A stretch of 64,000 nucleotides of DNA, taken from assembly GCA_964606065.1 (NCBI GenBank), contig CAZSEX010000005.1:1-64000 (forward strand), written 5' to 3'. Below the pieces are notes generated by a model, which saw only the letters and a program-made list of their open reading frames with translations, did no database searches and was not told the origin of the DNA. This stretch comes from JAFGHJ01 sp964606065. Lineage in GTDB: Bacteria > Hydrothermota > UBA3072. This document shows, piece by piece, positions 1 through 9,507 of this stretch; the first letter of the stretch is position 1; each line of letters starts with the position of its first letter. The translations under genes were made by a program, and so were the position numbers.

Positions 1-11
1 TAATGTATTTT

Positions 12-1238
12 TCAAGCATGAGATTTAATCGCCATTTTATAAATTTTCATCAATTCCCGATAATATTTTTCCGAGTTGAAATTTTCTTCGACGAATTTTC
101 TCGCATTTTTACCCATATCTATCGCTAAACCGGAATTCCGCAACAAATGTTTAATCTTATCTCTTAAATCATCCAAATTCCCTGATTCAAAAACGAAACC
201 GGTTTGCTCATCCTTTACAAGTTCCGGTATTCCACCGATTCTTGCTCCAATCACAGGCTTACCCAATGCGAAAGCTTCAAGAACTGCTATTGGATTATTC
301 TCATACCACTCTGAAGGAATAACCAAAGCCATCGATTTTCTGACTTCACCCTTTAATTCAGATCCTGACTTATACCCTAAAAACGAGACATTCTTCAAAT
401 TTTCTTTTCTTACTTTCTCTTTCAGATCTTCTCGTATCGGTCCATCACCAATGATTTTCAATTTAGTATTTATGCTTCTCATTGCTTCGAGTAACCTAAA
501 GAGACCTTTTTCTTCTGAAAGTCTTCCCAGATAACAGATTGTTTTATCCTTGGATCCAAACTCTGGTAAATAATCTTTTGTATCAAGGAAATTAAATAAA
601 TGAACTGTTTTCTGTCTAAACCCCATTTCCTGAAGTTTATTTTTCAAAAAAATGCTTGGAGAGATAAAAATATCTATTCCCTTGTAAATGTGAAGAATTT
701 TGTGATGTAGATACATTTCTATAACATTAATTAAGCTTTTAGCGGACGAATTCTTCGTACACTTTTTAATAAAGCACCAATAATACCTGCCATTTTTGCA
801 TTTCTCGCAGGGTTTCCCATTGGAAAACATAGTATACGAAGGGCAAACCATCTTGTAATCATGCATCGTCATCACTGTTGGAATATTGTATTTTCTAAAA
901 ACATCCAAAATTGAAGGAGATATCTGATGAGCAAAATTATGCAGATGAACAATATCGGGTCTTATTATTTTTATAAATTTTTCGATTTTTCTTTTAGCCT
1001 CAAGCGAATAAAGAATATTAAAAGAATCAGACATTTTTTGTGTTAACGACAAATCTCCTTCATAATCAACATTGTCAACAAAATACTCCGAATAGGGGTA
1101 CTCCGGATTGGCAGGATATTTCATCCCCCAGTAAAAGACCTCTTGTCCTTTTCCGGAGAGAAGTTTTCCTGTTTTAAGAGTACTTATTGCATCCCCACCT
1201 TTTGGATATAAAAATTTATTAATTAGTAGAATTTTCAT
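12..1238 (-). CDS. GT4-family glycosyltransferase
   Basis: Retaining glycosyltransferase of the GT4 (GT-B fold) family, probably adding a sugar to a lipid-linked surface glycan at the inner face of the membrane. The 408-residue protein has the N-terminal acceptor domain with HLH at 98-100 and an HDYKMVCP motif at 126-133, then a Cys cluster (C132, C144, C147, C155, C160) seen in a subset of GT4 enzymes. The donor domain has GRLSEEKG near 238-245 and the EX7E pair E313/E321 followed by the GGIPEL loop. It is the last gene visible of the polysaccharide operon and overlaps the upstream polymerase-like gene by 20 bases, which implies coupled translation. The donor sugar cannot be read from the sequence. 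Confidence 0.88.
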   Translation of the reverse strand: MKILLINKFLYPKGGDAISTLKTGKLLSGKGQEVFYWGMKYPANPEYPYSEYFVDNVDYEGDLSLTQKMSDSFNILYSLEAKRKIEKFIKIIRPDIVHLHNFAHQISPSILDVFRKYNIPTVMTMHDYKMVCPSYTMFSNGKPCEKCKNGRYYWCFIKKCTKNSSAKSLINVIEMYLHHKILHIYKGIDIFISPSIFLKNKLQEMGFRQKTVHLFNFLDTKDYLPEFGSKDKTICYLGRLSEEKGLFRLLEAMRSINTKLKIIGDGPIREDLKEKVRKENLKNVSFLGYKSGSELKGEVRKSMALVIPSEWYENNPIAVLEAFALGKPVIGARIGGIPELVKDEQTGFVFESGNLDDLRDKIKHLLRNSGLAIDMGKNARKFVEENFNSEKYYRELMKIYKMAIKSHA

Positions 1239-2613
1239 TTTTAAAGTGCCTTTGCCTTTTTTCTCTGCGACACAGCGAATAAGCCATTCCTAATGCAGCA
1301 AAAACGAAATATGCCTGCGGACCTTTAACAAAAAAGGATGTCCCCACGCTTTCCACTATCCCTTCAATAAAAACCATCAATGCCCCAAGACAAAATGCTT
1401 TTAGAAACAATTTGTCTGTACTTTTAAAACACTTAAAACAGATTTTTGATAAAGATACTATAATTAAAAGATAGAAGAAAAATCCGATAAATCCTGTTTC
1501 CCCTATTATCATAGGCCAGAACGTGTCCGTTAGAAACATATCATGGTGTCGGCTAAGTCCCCAACGCGTAGAAAAGCCATATTTCTCATACAAGGGACTA
1601 TAATGAGTCCGGGCTATCCAGCTTCCATATCTACCTGCCCCTGCCCCAAAAGGGAAATAGTCTTTGGCAACTTTAAAAGCAGTTCTATACAATAACACCC
1701 TAGGTGGCTGATATTCCAGCTGTTCATTTAATAAAGATTTCAAATAATACCCCACCGCGTAATTGTAGAGCAACTTTATTTGATGTCTACCTAACACACA
1801 AAAACATATTCCAAATACCAAAAATAAAATAAAATATCGCAGAGAATGTTTTATTTTACAACGCATTAAATATAATAAAGATACAAGAGCTGAAATTCCG
1901 AAACCAATAAAAGCTTTCACTCTCATGCTCAAAAAAACCCCCAAAAAAAAGAATAATGACAATAGTAAATACTTTTGCTTTTTGTAAACCCAGAAAAAAG
2001 ATAAAACAAAAAGGGAAACAAAAGACATAAACCAACCAAAATCTCCGGGATGGACAAAAACTGACTTAATAGAAGGAATACCAGCTCGCCATTCAACATC
2101 AGGATAAATTCCAAACAACTTTCTAAATCTCTCCAAAGCCACTAAGTCAACAAAAGCAAAAAACATAACTATCAGAGCAAATATTCCAAAAACTTTCACG
2201 AATCTTTTAACATCTTTTTCTGAAAAATTAAAATGTGCAAAAATAAAAAAAATCAGAAAACTTTTAATCAGAAGAAACAACTGCGAAAACGTAATAAAAG
2301 CCGGCACTCTTGCAACGATGCCTGAAAGGAAACCTATAAAAATCAATCCGAACAAAGGAAAATATATAGGCATCTTTAGTAAAGTTCGGCCTTTTCCCAA
2401 ACGAACCATTATAATAAGTAAAAAGACAGTTAAAATGTATACTTCGTCCACGATTTTTACTACTCTTCCAGCAAAACTAAATTGCCCTCCTATATTTTCC
2501 ACAAGTAGATTTTGAATTAAAACGAACACTCCAAAACAAACAAGAGAAAATTTCAAAGCCACATTAGTTTCTCTTGTATTAGTTGCTGTAAATGAAGAAT
2601 CTTTCCCTTTCAT
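1219..2613 (-). CDS. O-antigen polymerase/ligase-like membrane protein
   Basis: A 464-residue, very hydrophobic protein with about ten or more predicted membrane segments and one larger hydrophilic loop in the C-terminal half (roughly 300-370), the arrangement of Wzy polymerases and WaaL ligases. The loop contains the GAGAGRYG and LSRHHDMFL stretches and is followed by an IIGETGFIG segment, as in the O-antigen ligase/polymerase family. Its place between a flippase, two transferase genes and upstream Wza/Wzz supports the polymerase reading (Wzy-dependent pathway). Sequence similarity in this family is weak, so polymerase versus ligase cannot be decided here. A modest AAGGAT ribosome site precedes the ATG. 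Confidence 0.75.
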   Translation of the reverse strand: MKGKDSSFTATNTRETNVALKFSLVCFGVFVLIQNLLVENIGGQFSFAGRVVKIVDEVYILTVFLLIIMVRLGKGRTLLKMPIYFPLFGLIFIGFLSGIVARVPAFITFSQLFLLIKSFLIFFIFAHFNFSEKDVKRFVKVFGIFALIVMFFAFVDLVALERFRKLFGIYPDVEWRAGIPSIKSVFVHPGDFGWFMSFVSLFVLSFFWVYKKQKYLLLSLFFFLGVFLSMRVKAFIGFGISALVSLLYLMRCKIKHSLRYFILFLVFGICFCVLGRHQIKLLYNYAVGYYLKSLLNEQLEYQPPRVLLYRTAFKVAKDYFPFGAGAGRYGSWIARTHYSPLYEKYGFSTRWGLSRHHDMFLTDTFWPMIIGETGFIGFFFYLLIIVSLSKICFKCFKSTDKLFLKAFCLGALMVFIEGIVESVGTSFFVKGPQAYFVFAALGMAYSLCRREKRQRHFKNENSTN

Positions 2614-2733
2614 ATCCTTATTTATAATAATTTTTTTGCCATATGGTTCTTGCAGATTAAGTAATTTCGCGTAAGGGTTTCAAAAAGGCACAAGCAAGAG
2701 GTAACCTCCAAAAATAGATACGCTCCTTTCCGT

Positions 2734-3960
2734 TTAGTCTACAAATTTTCTAATATATTTCAGCATCACGTCTAATGCTTTTCCCCTATTATAGACTAAC
2801 TCATCAACAGGATACTTAAAACCTCTCCCGTCTAGGGCCTTTATCAATTCTTTTCTTAAATCTTCTTTTGTTTTAATTTCCTTCTCTGGACGACACCATT
2901 TCTCGGGTCGGTCTTCACCGAAAAGTTCAAAATATCTATCTGCCGGTAAAAATACAACAGGTTTTTCAAGCGTCATAAACTCAAGCGCCATACCACTTAC
3001 CTCTGTAATCATTACGTCGGCAACTAACATAACTTCATCTATATCAGGATCAAATAATATCTTTGTTCGGTTACTTCTTTGTTGAATCTCAACCAACTTA
3101 TTTTTCCAATCTATTCCACCTGTATCCCACCGCCCCTTACTTGTTAACATTATAGGGTGTAACTTTACTATTAAATTAGCTCCAATTTCCCCACAAACTT
3201 CTATGACTCTTTCAAGCCATTCCATCGGAGAAGAAAAATCTCCCCACGTAGGAGTATATAAAACAGTTGGCCGAGAAGGTAATTCAAGCTTTTCAAGGAA
3301 ATTCTTTCTATCAAAAGCAGATGCCTTCCTTAACAACATATCTCCTTTTAAATAACCAATTTCATACATCGGGGGAATTTCCCCTCCATATTTCTTTTGT
3401 GCTACGAGCATAGCTTTCTTATGAATAGGACCGTTTAGGAAAAGGGCCGAATACCGGTTAACAAACCTTACTTCACGCATATTTTTAGAAAAACTTACGC
3501 CGGCCATTCCATGTGTATATAATATTTTGAAACACTGAATTTCGCAATGATAAGAAGAAACACCCAATTCAAGAAATAACTTAATTGGAGATGGTTTTAG
3601 CCAGGGAGAACTAAATAAGTTCTGTCCATATACTAAATCATACCTTTTAGACAAAAAATCAAAAGTTTCTTTCTTCCCTGTTCTTGGCGGCCATTTTGTA
3701 GTCGTCACTAAAAAAGGGCACAGTTCTTCATCTTCTTGCAACTTCCAGAACAAATCCTTTACATGTTCGAAAGGATACGCAAAGAGACCAATATTTAACG
3801 CAACTAACTTTTTCGAGTTATGTATCGTTAGATATTTTTCAAGACCTTTCCTTTCATTATAGAAAAAAGACCGATAAAACTTATTAAGAACTTTACGAAA
3901 AAAAGGGTTAATTCTTCGTAGTTCCTTTATTATTCTCTCAAACTGGAACATTTTAATCAT
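2734..3960 (-). CDS. CDP-glycerol glycerophosphotransferase-like enzyme
   Basis: 408 residues resembling the CDP-glycerol:poly(glycerophosphate) glycerophosphotransferase family (TagB/TagF-like, GT-B fold), which moves polyol-phosphate units from a CDP-activated donor to a glycan or teichoic-acid chain. Visible family motifs are LYTPTWGDFSS, NLIVKLHP, and the C-terminal donor-site stretch DIDEVMLVADVMITEVSG followed by EKPVVFL. No signal peptide or membrane helix is evident, so it is probably cytoplasmic or peripheral. A strong AGGAGG site lies across the end of the preceding murJ-like gene, 7 bases before the ATG. With the nucleotidyltransferase two genes upstream, it suggests that a phospho-polyol decorates the surface glycan; this substrate is inferred. 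Confidence 0.75.
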   Translation of the reverse strand: MIKMFQFERIIKELRRINPFFRKVLNKFYRSFFYNERKGLEKYLTIHNSKKLVALNIGLFAYPFEHVKDLFWKLQEDEELCPFLVTTTKWPPRTGKKETFDFLSKRYDLVYGQNLFSSPWLKPSPIKLFLELGVSSYHCEIQCFKILYTHGMAGVSFSKNMREVRFVNRYSALFLNGPIHKKAMLVAQKKYGGEIPPMYEIGYLKGDMLLRKASAFDRKNFLEKLELPSRPTVLYTPTWGDFSSPMEWLERVIEVCGEIGANLIVKLHPIMLTSKGRWDTGGIDWKNKLVEIQQRSNRTKILFDPDIDEVMLVADVMITEVSGMALEFMTLEKPVVFLPADRYFELFGEDRPEKWCRPEKEIKTKEDLRKELIKALDGRGFKYPVDELVYNRGKALDVMLKYIRKFVD

Positions 3961-3963
3961 TTC

Positions 3964-5298
3964 CTAACCTCCTTCTGTGGGAGTATCTATTAATGTTATA
4001 AAATGTTTTCCGAGATAAAAAGCTTCAAAACACGAAGCTAACGTCATAGCCAAAGCGATTCCTTTAACGCCAAGATACTTCATTAGTATAACAGCAAAAA
4101 CCACAACCACCATTGTCCTATATATCGAGTTATACATTATCACTTTCGTGTGTTTTCTAATAACTTGTATTAGTACGAATATTCGCGCCAGCACATAAGG
4201 TATAAATCCTATAAGATAGAAGACCCATATTTTACCAACTTCTGGAAGTTTCTTTAAATCAAACTCGCCACGTCCGAAAGCCAATTTGACAATTGGTTTA
4301 TGGAAAAGAACCAAGGAAAAAGTAATCAGCAAGGAAAGAAGAGTAACCACTTTAATAGTTTTTCCCATGCTTTCTATAAGTTTAGCCCTATCTGACGTAT
4401 AATATCTTTCGCTCCAATGAGATAACAAAGTAACAAGCAACCCAGTACTTACAAAAGTTCTGGGAATCATATACAATCTATCAGCATAATATAAAAGAGA
4501 AACACTTCCAACACCTAACCATGTTGCAAGCATTTTACTAACAATAGCGCCAATTTCTGCTGAAATCATCCCGACAACAGGATAAGTGCTAACCTTAAAA
4601 AACTGGATAAGCCTAAAATCCAAACCCGAAGGGAATAAAATCCTGAAGAGTTTAAAATACCTGATAATGAGCACTAAAACAATCAACCTAATAATTTCTC
4701 CAACCAGATATCCAATTGTTATTGAATGAATCCCAAGAGAATCTTTCAAAAACCAGATAACAGTTAAATTAATAACAGCTCGAATCGCCGGAGAAACTGC
4801 TGGAAAAGCAAACTTTTTATACGCGTTAAGCGTACCTGACAGAATACTGGTCCATACCAGCAATATTATCAATGGAGACATCTCAACTAAAAGATAAAAC
4901 AATAAATCTAAACTATCATTGTCAAAATTAGTTGTGATGGATAAAACCGGTTTTGAAAAAAGAAGGACTAATATGAAAATCCCCAACAAAGCCAAACCGC
5001 TGAATTTTAAAATTCCTCCTACAAATTCTCCAACATTTTCGTTATTTGATCTTGCTTCTGCCACATATGGAACTATTACGCTTTCGACAACCGGAGATAA
5101 AATATGGGTAAAAATTAGAATTATCCCATAAGCAAAGAAAAAAGCATCAGTTTGGGCTGTCACACCAAACCAGGCAGCAATAAAGAAAGGAACCAGAAAA
5201 CCGATACCACGCCCCAGCACGCTCCAGCTACTGGTGGTAAAAGTATCCCGAATAAGAACACGACTACGAAGAGCTATATTATTAAAAGGAAGCTTCAT
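3964..5298 (-). CDS. MurJ/MVF-family polysaccharide flippase
   Basis: Multi-pass membrane protein of the MurJ (MviN) branch of the MOP flippase superfamily. It would turn a lipid-linked glycan repeat or lipid II across the inner membrane. About 444 residues, with a dozen or more hydrophobic segments and N-terminal family signatures (SSWSVLGRGIGFLVPFFIA, TDAFFFAY, SPVVESVIVPYV). In this operon it probably serves the surface polysaccharide in place of Wzx. I start it at the ATG at 5298 because the stop of the upstream gene and this ATG share a base (TAATG), a classic coupled junction. A TTG eight codons upstream is the alternative start. Confidence 0.82.
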   Translation of the reverse strand: MKLPFNNIALRSRVLIRDTFTTSSWSVLGRGIGFLVPFFIAAWFGVTAQTDAFFFAYGIILIFTHILSPVVESVIVPYVAEARSNNENVGEFVGGILKFSGLALLGIFILVLLFSKPVLSITTNFDNDSLDLLFYLLVEMSPLIILLVWTSILSGTLNAYKKFAFPAVSPAIRAVINLTVIWFLKDSLGIHSITIGYLVGEIIRLIVLVLIIRYFKLFRILFPSGLDFRLIQFFKVSTYPVVGMISAEIGAIVSKMLATWLGVGSVSLLYYADRLYMIPRTFVSTGLLVTLLSHWSERYYTSDRAKLIESMGKTIKVVTLLSLLITFSLVLFHKPIVKLAFGRGEFDLKKLPEVGKIWVFYLIGFIPYVLARIFVLIQVIRKHTKVIMYNSIYRTMVVVVFAVILMKYLGVKGIALAMTLASCFEAFYLGKHFITLIDTPTEGG

Positions 5299-5996
5299 TA
5301 AAAATGTTTTCTTGCCCAACAAAGATCTTCATAAAAATCTATTTCATTCCAAAACATACCATTTGTTTGTATATAATCTATTTTATACTTTCTTTCATCT
5401 AACATTTTTTGAATAGCTTCTTCAAAAAAATGATTGAATTCACCACGATACATAAATTCATCCAATATAAGTTTTAATCGAGGCAAAACCCTTTTACTAA
5501 CTTTAGCTATCCCTACAAATTCTCCTGCTGCTTTATTAAGAGGAATTTCCTTGCTTATCTTTTTTATTTTCTCTTTTTCAATCATAACTTTCATATCTTC
5601 TTCATTGCATTCCTTAAGGTCAACAGGCAAAACAATATCTGCACGCTTTGCCATCATTTTTCTGAAGATCCCTTCCTCAAAAATTGTATCAGCGTGCATA
5701 AAGACAAAACTGTTTTTTAATTTATCTTTTGCAAACCACAGAGACGTTAAAACATTTGTTTTTTTATAAAAGGGATTTAATACAAACTTTATTGAGCGAT
5801 TTTGCAATTTTCTTTTTATAAACTTTGCTTTATATCCTACCACGATAATTATATCTTTAATCCCTTCTTTCCTCAAATATTCAAGTTGATATTCAATTAT
5901 AGGCTTCCCTTTAATTTTCAAAAAACACTTGGGCACTTTAGCCGATAAAGGTCTCAACCTTTTACCTTCGCCCGCCGATAAAATAACAGCTTGCAC
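5298..5996 (-). CDS. Sugar/polyol-phosphate nucleotidyltransferase (LicC-like)
   Basis: 232-residue NTP-transferase with the N-terminal pyrophosphorylase signature (SAGEGKRLRPLS, then KVPKCFLKIKGKPIIEYQLE) and FMHADTIF near 100 as the metal-binding Asp region. Closest in style to phosphocholine/polyol-phosphate cytidylyltransferases such as LicC, short enzymes without an acyltransferase tail. Likely reaction: CTP plus a phosphorylated alcohol gives a CDP-linked donor, which the downstream CDP-glycerol-transferase-like enzyme could use. Starts at GTG with an AGGAGGGG ribosome site, 18 bases after the Fe-alcohol dehydrogenase gene. The nucleotide and substrate are inferred from context. Confidence 0.78.
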   Translation of the reverse strand: MQAVILSAGEGKRLRPLSAKVPKCFLKIKGKPIIEYQLEYLRKEGIKDIIIVVGYKAKFIKRKLQNRSIKFVLNPFYKKTNVLTSLWFAKDKLKNSFVFMHADTIFEEGIFRKMMAKRADIVLPVDLKECNEEDMKVMIEKEKIKKISKEIPLNKAAGEFVGIAKVSKRVLPRLKLILDEFMYRGEFNHFFEEAIQKMLDERKYKIDYIQTNGMFWNEIDFYEDLCWARKHF

Positions 5997-6014
5997 GTTA
6001 CAATTCCCCTCCTA

Positions 6015-7133
6015 TTACCATGATTCCCTATAAATACGAATTATATCCTCTTGACTGGGCTCGAGCGGGTCAACATTAAGATCGCCAACAATCATTGAAG
6101 CGAGTTTCTCACAATCTTCATATTGAAGTCCTAAGTCCCGAAGTCTTATTTCTAAACCCATTCTTTTAAAAAAACCAGGAATTAAATCAATATTTTTTTT
6201 CTCTGATTTTCCGGGAAACATAACTTGCAAAATTCTTGAAACTTTCGCTGGAACCTTTTTTTCTACCATTTTAAGCCAAGCAGGATAAAGAGCTATTAAA
6301 CCTTCTTCATGTCCTGATCCGGAAACAGCACCTAATGGATATTGCATCCGATGAGGAAGACAATTCGATGAATTCGAAAGATTAAACCCCATTAGGAAAC
6401 TCGCAAAACTGATCCGGGTTCTAGCTTCCAAATCCTTACCATTCTGATAAGCACGAGGCAAAAAGCGCACAACTTCCTTTATCGCTCTTACAGAAAACAT
6501 TTCAGTTAACCAATTAGCCTTTATGGATAGATATGTTTCCACCGCATGAGCAAAAATGTCAAAGCCTGTAACGGCTGTCACCCTTGGGGGAACCGTTAAA
6601 GTAAGCTCTGGATCTATTATAGATGCAACCGGAAAAACGCCCTCTCCCCTAACTCCTCCTTTGATTTCTTTTTCTAAATCTATAATAATAGCGCCCTTAC
6701 TTAACTCAGCACTTGTTCCGGCAACAGTGGGAATAGTTATCACGGGAAATTTGCTTTCGTAAATATAAGGACCATTTATAAACTTTTCTATCTTCTCCCC
6801 TGTACTTAAGGAAATAGCTATCGCTTTTGACGCGTCCATTGCGCTTCCTCCACCCACTCCTATTACAAAAGAACAATTTGTTTCTCTGGCAAATTGAGCT
6901 CCCAAATTTACATCATCAGATTTTGGTTCTTTGGTTACTTGATCGAAAATTTCATACTGCAAACCTACTTCCTTTATCAAATCTGTTATGCGATCTAATA
7001 TCCCCAATTTTTTTACAGAGCCTTTCCTCGCCACCAATAATGCTTTTCCTCCAAAACCTGTTATAATTGACCCAAGAATATCAAGTTTACCGGGACCGAA
7101 AAATACTTTGACAGGCATCAAGTAATTAAACAT
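6015..7133 (-). CDS. Iron-containing alcohol dehydrogenase
   Basis: 372-residue group III (FucO-like) NAD(P)-dependent alcohol dehydrogenase. The dinucleotide-binding GGGSAMD is at 94-100, TIPTVAGTSAE lies near 133-143, and the four iron ligands are intact: D192, H196, H261 and H275. It would reduce an aldehyde or ketone to an alcohol, or the reverse. Its neighbours are a sugar kinase, an aldolase and a nucleotidyltransferase, so a plausible role is making an alcohol or polyol intermediate for the surface glycan. Phosphonoacetaldehyde reductases of phosphonate clusters are relatives, but no PEP mutase gene is present here. Starts 2 bases after the kinase stop. Confidence 0.85.
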   Translation of the reverse strand: MFNYLMPVKVFFGPGKLDILGSIITGFGGKALLVARKGSVKKLGILDRITDLIKEVGLQYEIFDQVTKEPKSDDVNLGAQFARETNCSFVIGVGGGSAMDASKAIAISLSTGEKIEKFINGPYIYESKFPVITIPTVAGTSAELSKGAIIIDLEKEIKGGVRGEGVFPVASIIDPELTLTVPPRVTAVTGFDIFAHAVETYLSIKANWLTEMFSVRAIKEVVRFLPRAYQNGKDLEARTRISFASFLMGFNLSNSSNCLPHRMQYPLGAVSGSGHEEGLIALYPAWLKMVEKKVPAKVSRILQVMFPGKSEKKNIDLIPGFFKRMGLEIRLRDLGLQYEDCEKLASMIVGDLNVDPLEPSQEDIIRIYRESW

Positions 7134-7135
7134 AA

Positions 7136-8665
7136 CTAGAGATTTTCGACTGTTTCGATTCTTTTAAGATTAAGTTTTTGATTCATTTCGCTTCTTTTCT
7201 TAAACAAAGGTTTAAGAGTTTCATAAACATCGCAAAAAAGGTCATATATTTCCTGATATTTTTCGAAATTTTCGATATTTGGAGAAACGAACTGCTTGAT
7301 TTTTACTATTTTATTAGAAGCTTCTTTAAAATCCTTATAAATCCCTAAACCTATGGATGCTACAATAAGTGCCCCGAGCGAAGTCGTTTCAAATTCTTCC
7401 ACAACTTTTATTTTCTTACCAGTAATGTCTGCTTTCAGTTGCGAAATATATTTTAATCTAGAAAGTCCCCCAGAAACCCTAATATCTTTAACATCTATAC
7501 CATTCTCCTCAATAATTTTTAAAATACTTTTTATTGAAAAGCCTGCACTCTCAAATACAGCCCTTGTAATATCTTTTCGAGTATGAAATCTTTCAAGACC
7601 AAAAAATGCGCCTCTTGCGTAAGTATCCCAGATCGGAGCCCTTTCCCCCATTAAATAAGGAAGAAAAATTAACCCGCCAGCTCCGGGAGTTGATTCCATA
7701 GCTTCTTGTTCCATCTTTTCATAGGGACGCTTCCTATCATAATAAAAACATTGTTTAAGCCACTCAATCAACCCCCCTCCCAAGTTATTAGAACCACCTA
7801 CTATATAAATTCCACTATGTCCAAAAGGCTGAGTGAAAATGCTATCCAGATGAGCACAAGAACTTCTACGAGAGAAAACCCTAAAAGAGGTTACAGTTCC
7901 TGATACATCACATGCTTCACCCTCCTCAGCAACACCAGAACCAAAAAAAGCACAAAGGGCATCATACGTCGTTAACACAACTTCAATATTTCTCTTGAAT
8001 CCTAATTTTTTGTAAATACCTTTTTTGATTTTTCCCACTACCTGACCTGGCGTTATAACTTTTGGCAATTTCTCAATAGATATACCCAGTTTTTCATACA
8101 ATTCTTCAGGATATCTCTGCCCTATAATATCGTAAAGATATTTTTCAGCATTAAAGTAATCAATAACATTTTCACCAGTAAGCCAAGCAATAAAGAAATC
8201 ATTAGGACTGAGAAATTTCACTGCCCTTTTAAAAACCTCAGGGTTATTTTCTTTCACCCACACAATCTTAGGAAGCATCAAGTAAGAATCCATCGGAATT
8301 CTAATCTTCCTATACTCATTTTTAAATTCAGGCATTTTTCTAATATTTTTGGCCTGCTCCTCTGCTCTCTTATCCGAAACCATTATTGCTGGATGTAATG
8401 GCCTTCCTTCTTCATCAACCCCAATTAGACACGAAGAGGATGATGTAACCGTCATGTACTGAACTTTTTCGGATATGCCTGGAGTTCTCAAAACATCTCT
8501 TATTACCTTCTTAGCCAACAAAATCCACTCAAGAGCTGACTGCTCAACCAACTCATCACCAAGGCTGGTGTGAACAGGCATAGAACTATTTGCAATTTTA
8601 TTTCCTTCGTAATCAAAAACAATGGCACGAATACTTTTTAAGCCAAGATTCAATACTAAAATCAT
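7136..8665 (-). CDS. FGGY-family carbohydrate kinase
   Basis: 509-residue sugar kinase of the FGGY family (xylulo-, fuculo-, rhamnulo- and glycerol kinases). Seen: N-terminal phosphate-binding LNLGLKSIRAIVFD, central DVSGTVTSFR, the family signature region LIFLPYLMGERAPIWD, and the C-terminal adenosine-binding VSGGLSRLKYISQLKADI. It phosphorylates a ketose or polyol with ATP; the substrate cannot be named. Its ATG overlaps the aldolase stop (ATGA), so kinase and aldolase are translationally coupled, as expected if the kinase makes a ketose phosphate for the aldolase. It is clearly distinct from the xylulokinase at 45990-47528. Confidence 0.85.
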   Translation of the reverse strand: MILVLNLGLKSIRAIVFDYEGNKIANSSMPVHTSLGDELVEQSALEWILLAKKVIRDVLRTPGISEKVQYMTVTSSSSCLIGVDEEGRPLHPAIMVSDKRAEEQAKNIRKMPEFKNEYRKIRIPMDSYLMLPKIVWVKENNPEVFKRAVKFLSPNDFFIAWLTGENVIDYFNAEKYLYDIIGQRYPEELYEKLGISIEKLPKVITPGQVVGKIKKGIYKKLGFKRNIEVVLTTYDALCAFFGSGVAEEGEACDVSGTVTSFRVFSRRSSCAHLDSIFTQPFGHSGIYIVGGSNNLGGGLIEWLKQCFYYDRKRPYEKMEQEAMESTPGAGGLIFLPYLMGERAPIWDTYARGAFFGLERFHTRKDITRAVFESAGFSIKSILKIIEENGIDVKDIRVSGGLSRLKYISQLKADITGKKIKVVEEFETTSLGALIVASIGLGIYKDFKEASNKIVKIKQFVSPNIENFEKYQEIYDLFCDVYETLKPLFKKRSEMNQKLNLKRIETVENL

Positions 8666-9507
8666 ATCTCTTCACTCTTCTTAACACTAAAAAGCTCTAT
8701 TTTCTCCTTCACTTTTTTAATTACAGCTTCTCGAATTTTTTCTTGAAGTTTTAGCGGATCAAATTTCTCCGAAAACGACAAATATTGATCTAAGCATTCT
8801 TTGTAAACCAACTTAATTTCTGTTGAGATATTTATTTTTTTTATTCCTTCATAAATGCATTTTAAAACATCCTCATCAGGAATACCAGTACCTCCATGAA
8901 GAACCAAAGGAACTTCAATTCTTTTTCGAACTTGCCTTAACCTCGAGTAATCTATTTTTGGAGGAGAGACATAAACTCCATGTTTTGTTCCTATTCCAAT
9001 AGCCAAGCAATCTATACCAGTCTCTTTAACATATTTTTCTGCATCTTCGACTTCAACCAATTCGTTTTTTTTAGCCACAGCTTGATCTTCTGTTCCTCCA
9101 ATCTGGCCAAGTTCTCCTTCAACAGAAGCTTTTTTCTTTCGTGCCAAACCAACTACTTTTCGGGTATTTTCAATGTTTTCCTTCAATTCAAGAGTAGAAC
9201 CATCATACATAATTGATGGCCAACCATAATTTAAACATTCTTCTATCAATCTTAAATCAGAACAATGATCAAGATGCAAGGAAATCGGCATACATGTTTT
9301 CTCTGCCAGTTCTTTCACCATTAATAAAATCAGCTTGGGACCATAAAATTTAACAGTCCGTACAGAAAATTGTACAATTACTGGTTTTTTCAAATCCTCT
9401 CCGGCTTTAATAATTCCCGCTATTGTTTCATAATTAAATGCGTTAAAAGCCCCTATTGCATATCCAGGGTACTCTTGAAAAATTTCTCTAAGATTTCTTA
9501 AAACCAT
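8662..9507 (-). CDS. Class II (zinc) ketose-bisphosphate aldolase
   Basis: 281-residue metal-dependent aldolase of the FbaA/GatY/KbaY family. Catalytic and zinc residues are in place: LHLDH (D80, H81), GTKHG (H176) and LHGGTG (H204), plus EGELGQIGG at 130-138. It joins or splits dihydroxyacetone phosphate and an aldehyde. In this operon the product or substrate probably passes to or from the adjacent FGGY kinase. A fructose-, tagatose- or other ketose-bisphosphate specificity cannot be settled. First gene of the eight-gene run, with GGAGG 11 bases before the ATG and its own putative promoter. Confidence 0.85.
   Translation of the reverse strand: MVLRNLREIFQEYPGYAIGAFNAFNYETIAGIIKAGEDLKKPVIVQFSVRTVKFYGPKLILLMVKELAEKTCMPISLHLDHCSDLRLIEECLNYGWPSIMYDGSTLELKENIENTRKVVGLARKKKASVEGELGQIGGTEDQAVAKKNELVEVEDAEKYVKETGIDCLAIGIGTKHGVYVSPPKIDYSRLRQVRKRIEVPLVLHGGTGIPDEDVLKCIYEGIKKINISTEIKLVYKECLDQYLSFSEKFDPLKLQEKIREAVIKKVKEKIELFSVKKSEEI

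Noticed and set aside
5298..7133. Phosphonate biosynthesis cluster
   Set aside because: The Fe-alcohol dehydrogenase with a LicC-like transferase recalls such clusters, but no PEP mutase or phosphonopyruvate decarboxylase is present.
8662..9507. Classical fucose or rhamnose catabolic operon (kinase, aldolase, FucO-like)
   Set aside because: The aldolase is of the FbaA type rather than the FucA/RhaD type, there is no isomerase, and the operon continues into glycan assembly genes.
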